From an uncultured Planctomycetaceae bacterium (lineage in GTDB: Bacteria > Planctomycetota > Planctomycetia > Pirellulales > Pirellulaceae), in contig CAIYOB010001573.1 of NCBI GenBank assembly GCA_903927685.1, forward strand, positions 1 through 6,131: 6,131 nucleotides of DNA, read 5' to 3'. The position numbers and the translations under genes are program-made. How positions within the stretch are numbered: position 1 is the first letter of the stretch; each line of letters begins with the position of its first letter. This document shows, piece after piece, positions 4,480 through 6,131 of the stretch. Under the pieces are notes generated by a model. It saw only the letters and a program-made list of their open reading frames with translations. It made no database searches and was not told the DNA's origin.

Positions 4480-6131
4480 ATGTCCGACTCCGAGCAGCAG
4501 CTGGTCGATTCGCTGGCGGACGAGTTCCTGGATCGGCTCCAGCGCGGCGAGGCGCCGACGATCGCGGAATACGAACAGGCTCACCCGGAGTGTGCCGCCG
4601 AGATCCGCCGCGTGTTCGCCTCCGTACAGATGTTCGAACAGCTGGCGCGCCGCAGGTGGTCCAAGGGGCTGTCCGGGCGGGCGGCGGGTCGGCCGCCCGA
4701 GCGACTGGGCGATTACCGGATCCTGCGCGAGATCGGCCGCGGCGGCATGGGCGTGGTCTACGAAGCCGAGCAATTGTCTCTGGGACGCCGCGTGGCCGTC
4801 AAAGTGCTGCCGAGCCAGTCCCTGGCCGATGCGAAATCCGCTCAACGATTCGCCCGCGAGGCGCAGACTGCCGCCAAGTTGCGCCACACCAATATCGTTC
4901 CCGTGTTCGGCGTCGGCGAGGACCAAGGCTACCACTACTTCGTGATGCAACGGATCGAAGGCCTCGGACTGGACGTCGTACTGGCTCGTCTGCAGGCGTC
5001 GGCAGGCGAAGCGGCTGGAGCACGGCTCGGCTCGGACGTCTCGCCTGCCACAGGACGAGTCGTGAGCGGGCTGGATGAACTCCTCCAGGCCATCCTTAAC
5101 GAGTCAACGGAAGCTCGCGGGCCGGACGAGTCGGAGCAAACCGCGGGGCCGTTCACCTTTCGCTGTGCGACGGCCTATTGGCGGAGCGTCGTCGACCTTG
5201 GCATCCAGGTGGCCGAGGCGCTGCAACACGCCCACTCGCAGGGCATCTTGCACCGCGACATCAAGCCGGCCAACCTGCTGTTGGACGCCCAGGGCATCGT
5301 CTGCGTAGCCGATTTCGGTCTTGCCAAAGTGATCGGCGGCGAGTCGCTGAGCCAGTCCGGCGATCTCGTCGGCACGTTGCGGTACATGGCCCCGGAGCAA
5401 TTCTCCGGCAACGCGGACGCCCGCAGCGACGTGTACAGTCTCGGCCTGACCCTGTACGAGTTGCTCGCGCTGCGGCCGGCGTTCGAGGCCAGCAACCGCA
5501 GCGAGTTGATTCGCAAGATTACGCAGGATGACGTGGTTGGCCTCCGCCGTGTCAACCCCCAGATTCCACGCGACCTGGAGACGATTGTAGCCAAGGCCAC
5601 CGCCCGGGAACCCGGCGCGCGATACCAGTCGGCGGCCCAGTTGGGCAGCGACTTGCGATGCTATCTGGAGGACCGCCCGATCCATGCCCGGCGGGTCACT
5701 GCGGTGGAACAGCTGTGGCGCTGGTGTCGGCGAAATCGGGCGGTCGCCGGTTTGGCCGCCGTGGCCGTGTCGCTGCTCGCGTTGGTGGCCGTGGTGGCGA
5801 CAATCGGCTATGTGCGAACGAGCCGGGCCAACACACAAGTTAAGGCGGCGCTGGCGAAATCCGAGAGGATCTCCGAGCTCTCCCTGGAGGCACTGGACGA
5901 GATCTTCCAGCGGTTCGCGCCGGACCGGAGCGTCGCCCGGTCCGAAGCGGAGCCGGCCGGCGCGGCCGGCGCCGACGCCCGAGCCCTCGTGCAGCCGGTT
6001 CTATCTACCGAGACGGCCGCCTTGCTGGAGCACATGATCAGCTTCTACGCCCGTTTGGCCCAAGCCGGCGCCGGCGACGTCGAATTGCGGCAAAAGGTCG
6101 CGGATGCCCACCGCCGAGTCGGCGACATTCG
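4480..6131 (+). CDS. Transmembrane Ser/Thr protein kinase, 3' end outside the window
   Basis: The frame runs from ATG 4480 to the window end without a stop, giving at least 550 residues. Residues ~8-55 (DEFLDRLQRGEAPTIAEYEQAHPECAAEI) are the short helical lead region seen in planctomycete kinases linked to ECF factors. The Hanks-type kinase domain spans ~79-395: glycine loop GRGGMG (86-91), lysine K108 in AVKVL, helix-C glutamate E127, catalytic loop HRDIKPAN (258-265, D260), DFG (278-280) and APE (304-306), so it should be active. A ~60-residue low-similarity insertion (about 172-232) separates the hinge from helix E. A basic stretch (WRWCRRNR) precedes one hydrophobic membrane segment at ~421-443, placing the kinase domain in the cytoplasm. 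The part after it, to the edge, is helical and Ala-rich and may begin TPR-like repeats (LRQKVADAHRRVGDI). It starts 5 bases after the sigma factor stop without its own SD, so co-translation is likely; the kinase may control sigma activity by phosphorylation. Confidence 0.92.
   Translation, partial: MSDSEQQLVDSLADEFLDRLQRGEAPTIAEYEQAHPECAAEIRRVFASVQMFEQLARRRWSKGLSGRAAGRPPERLGDYRILREIGRGGMGVVYEAEQLSLGRRVAVKVLPSQSLADAKSAQRFAREAQTAAKLRHTNIVPVFGVGEDQGYHYFVMQRIEGLGLDVVLARLQASAGEAAGARLGSDVSPATGRVVSGLDELLQAILNESTEARGPDESEQTAGPFTFRCATAYWRSVVDLGIQVAEALQHAHSQGILHRDIKPANLLLDAQGIVCVADFGLAKVIGGESLSQSGDLVGTLRYMAPEQFSGNADARSDVYSLGLTLYELLALRPAFEASNRSELIRKITQDDVVGLRRVNPQIPRDLETIVAKATAREPGARYQSAAQLGSDLRCYLEDRPIHARRVTAVEQLWRWCRRNRAVAGLAAVAVSLLALVAVVATIGYVRTSRANTQVKAALAKSERISELSLEALDEIFQRFAPDRSVARSEAEPAGAAGADARALVQPVLSTETAALLEHMISFYARLAQAGAGDVELRQKVADAHRRVGDI

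Noticed and set aside
3884..4950. Minus-strand open frames opposite the sigma factor and kinase genes
   Set aside because: They mirror the codon bias of genes with intact sigma and kinase motifs and have no independent support.

Overview
The window is GC-rich bacterial chromosome and most likely comes from a planctomycete. The main evidence is an ECF-type sigma factor gene followed five bases later by a large membrane-anchored Ser/Thr protein kinase gene, a pairing typical of that phylum. A DUF4058 protein and a secreted-type concanavalin-like beta-sandwich protein fit the same picture. The assignment is inferred from gene content and protein style; no rRNA or other marker gene is present.

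Layout. 1-683 (+) is the 3' part of a gene for a LamG/DUF1080-like beta-sandwich protein. 749-1201 (-) is a stand-alone receiver-domain response regulator, convergent with it; a strong Shine-Dalgarno (SD) sequence places its start at 1201 rather than at the longer ATG at 1249. 1202-1540 holds no recognisable gene, but it has candidate promoters and two dyads. 1541-1713 is a 173-bp imperfect palindrome: perfect 23-bp terminal inverted repeats, each itself a hairpin, around a central 15-bp-arm palindrome. This is the architecture of a REPIN/MITE-type mobile repeat. Its right end runs directly into 1706-2638 (+), a REC-HisKA-HATPase histidine kinase gene that has lost about the first 90 codons of its receiver domain. 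2794-3615 (-) encodes a complete DUF4058 protein. 3616-3847 is a divergent intergenic region with three 13-bp direct repeats. 3848-4474 (+) encodes the ECF-like sigma factor, and 4480 to the window end (+) encodes the Ser/Thr kinase, which runs off the edge just after its transmembrane segment.

How the genes may work together. The sigma factor and kinase look like one co-transcribed signalling unit in which the kinase may take the place of a classical anti-sigma factor. The response regulator and the truncated histidine kinase are divergent neighbours and may once have been a two-component pair; the repeat element now separates them, and the kinase has lost its receiver and its own start. The DUF4058 and beta-sandwich genes show no clear link to these systems.

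The most notable feature is the palindromic element and the gene truncation at its edge. I see no defence system, CRISPR array, RNA gene or transposase. I do not see evidence for a wholly new biological system here.
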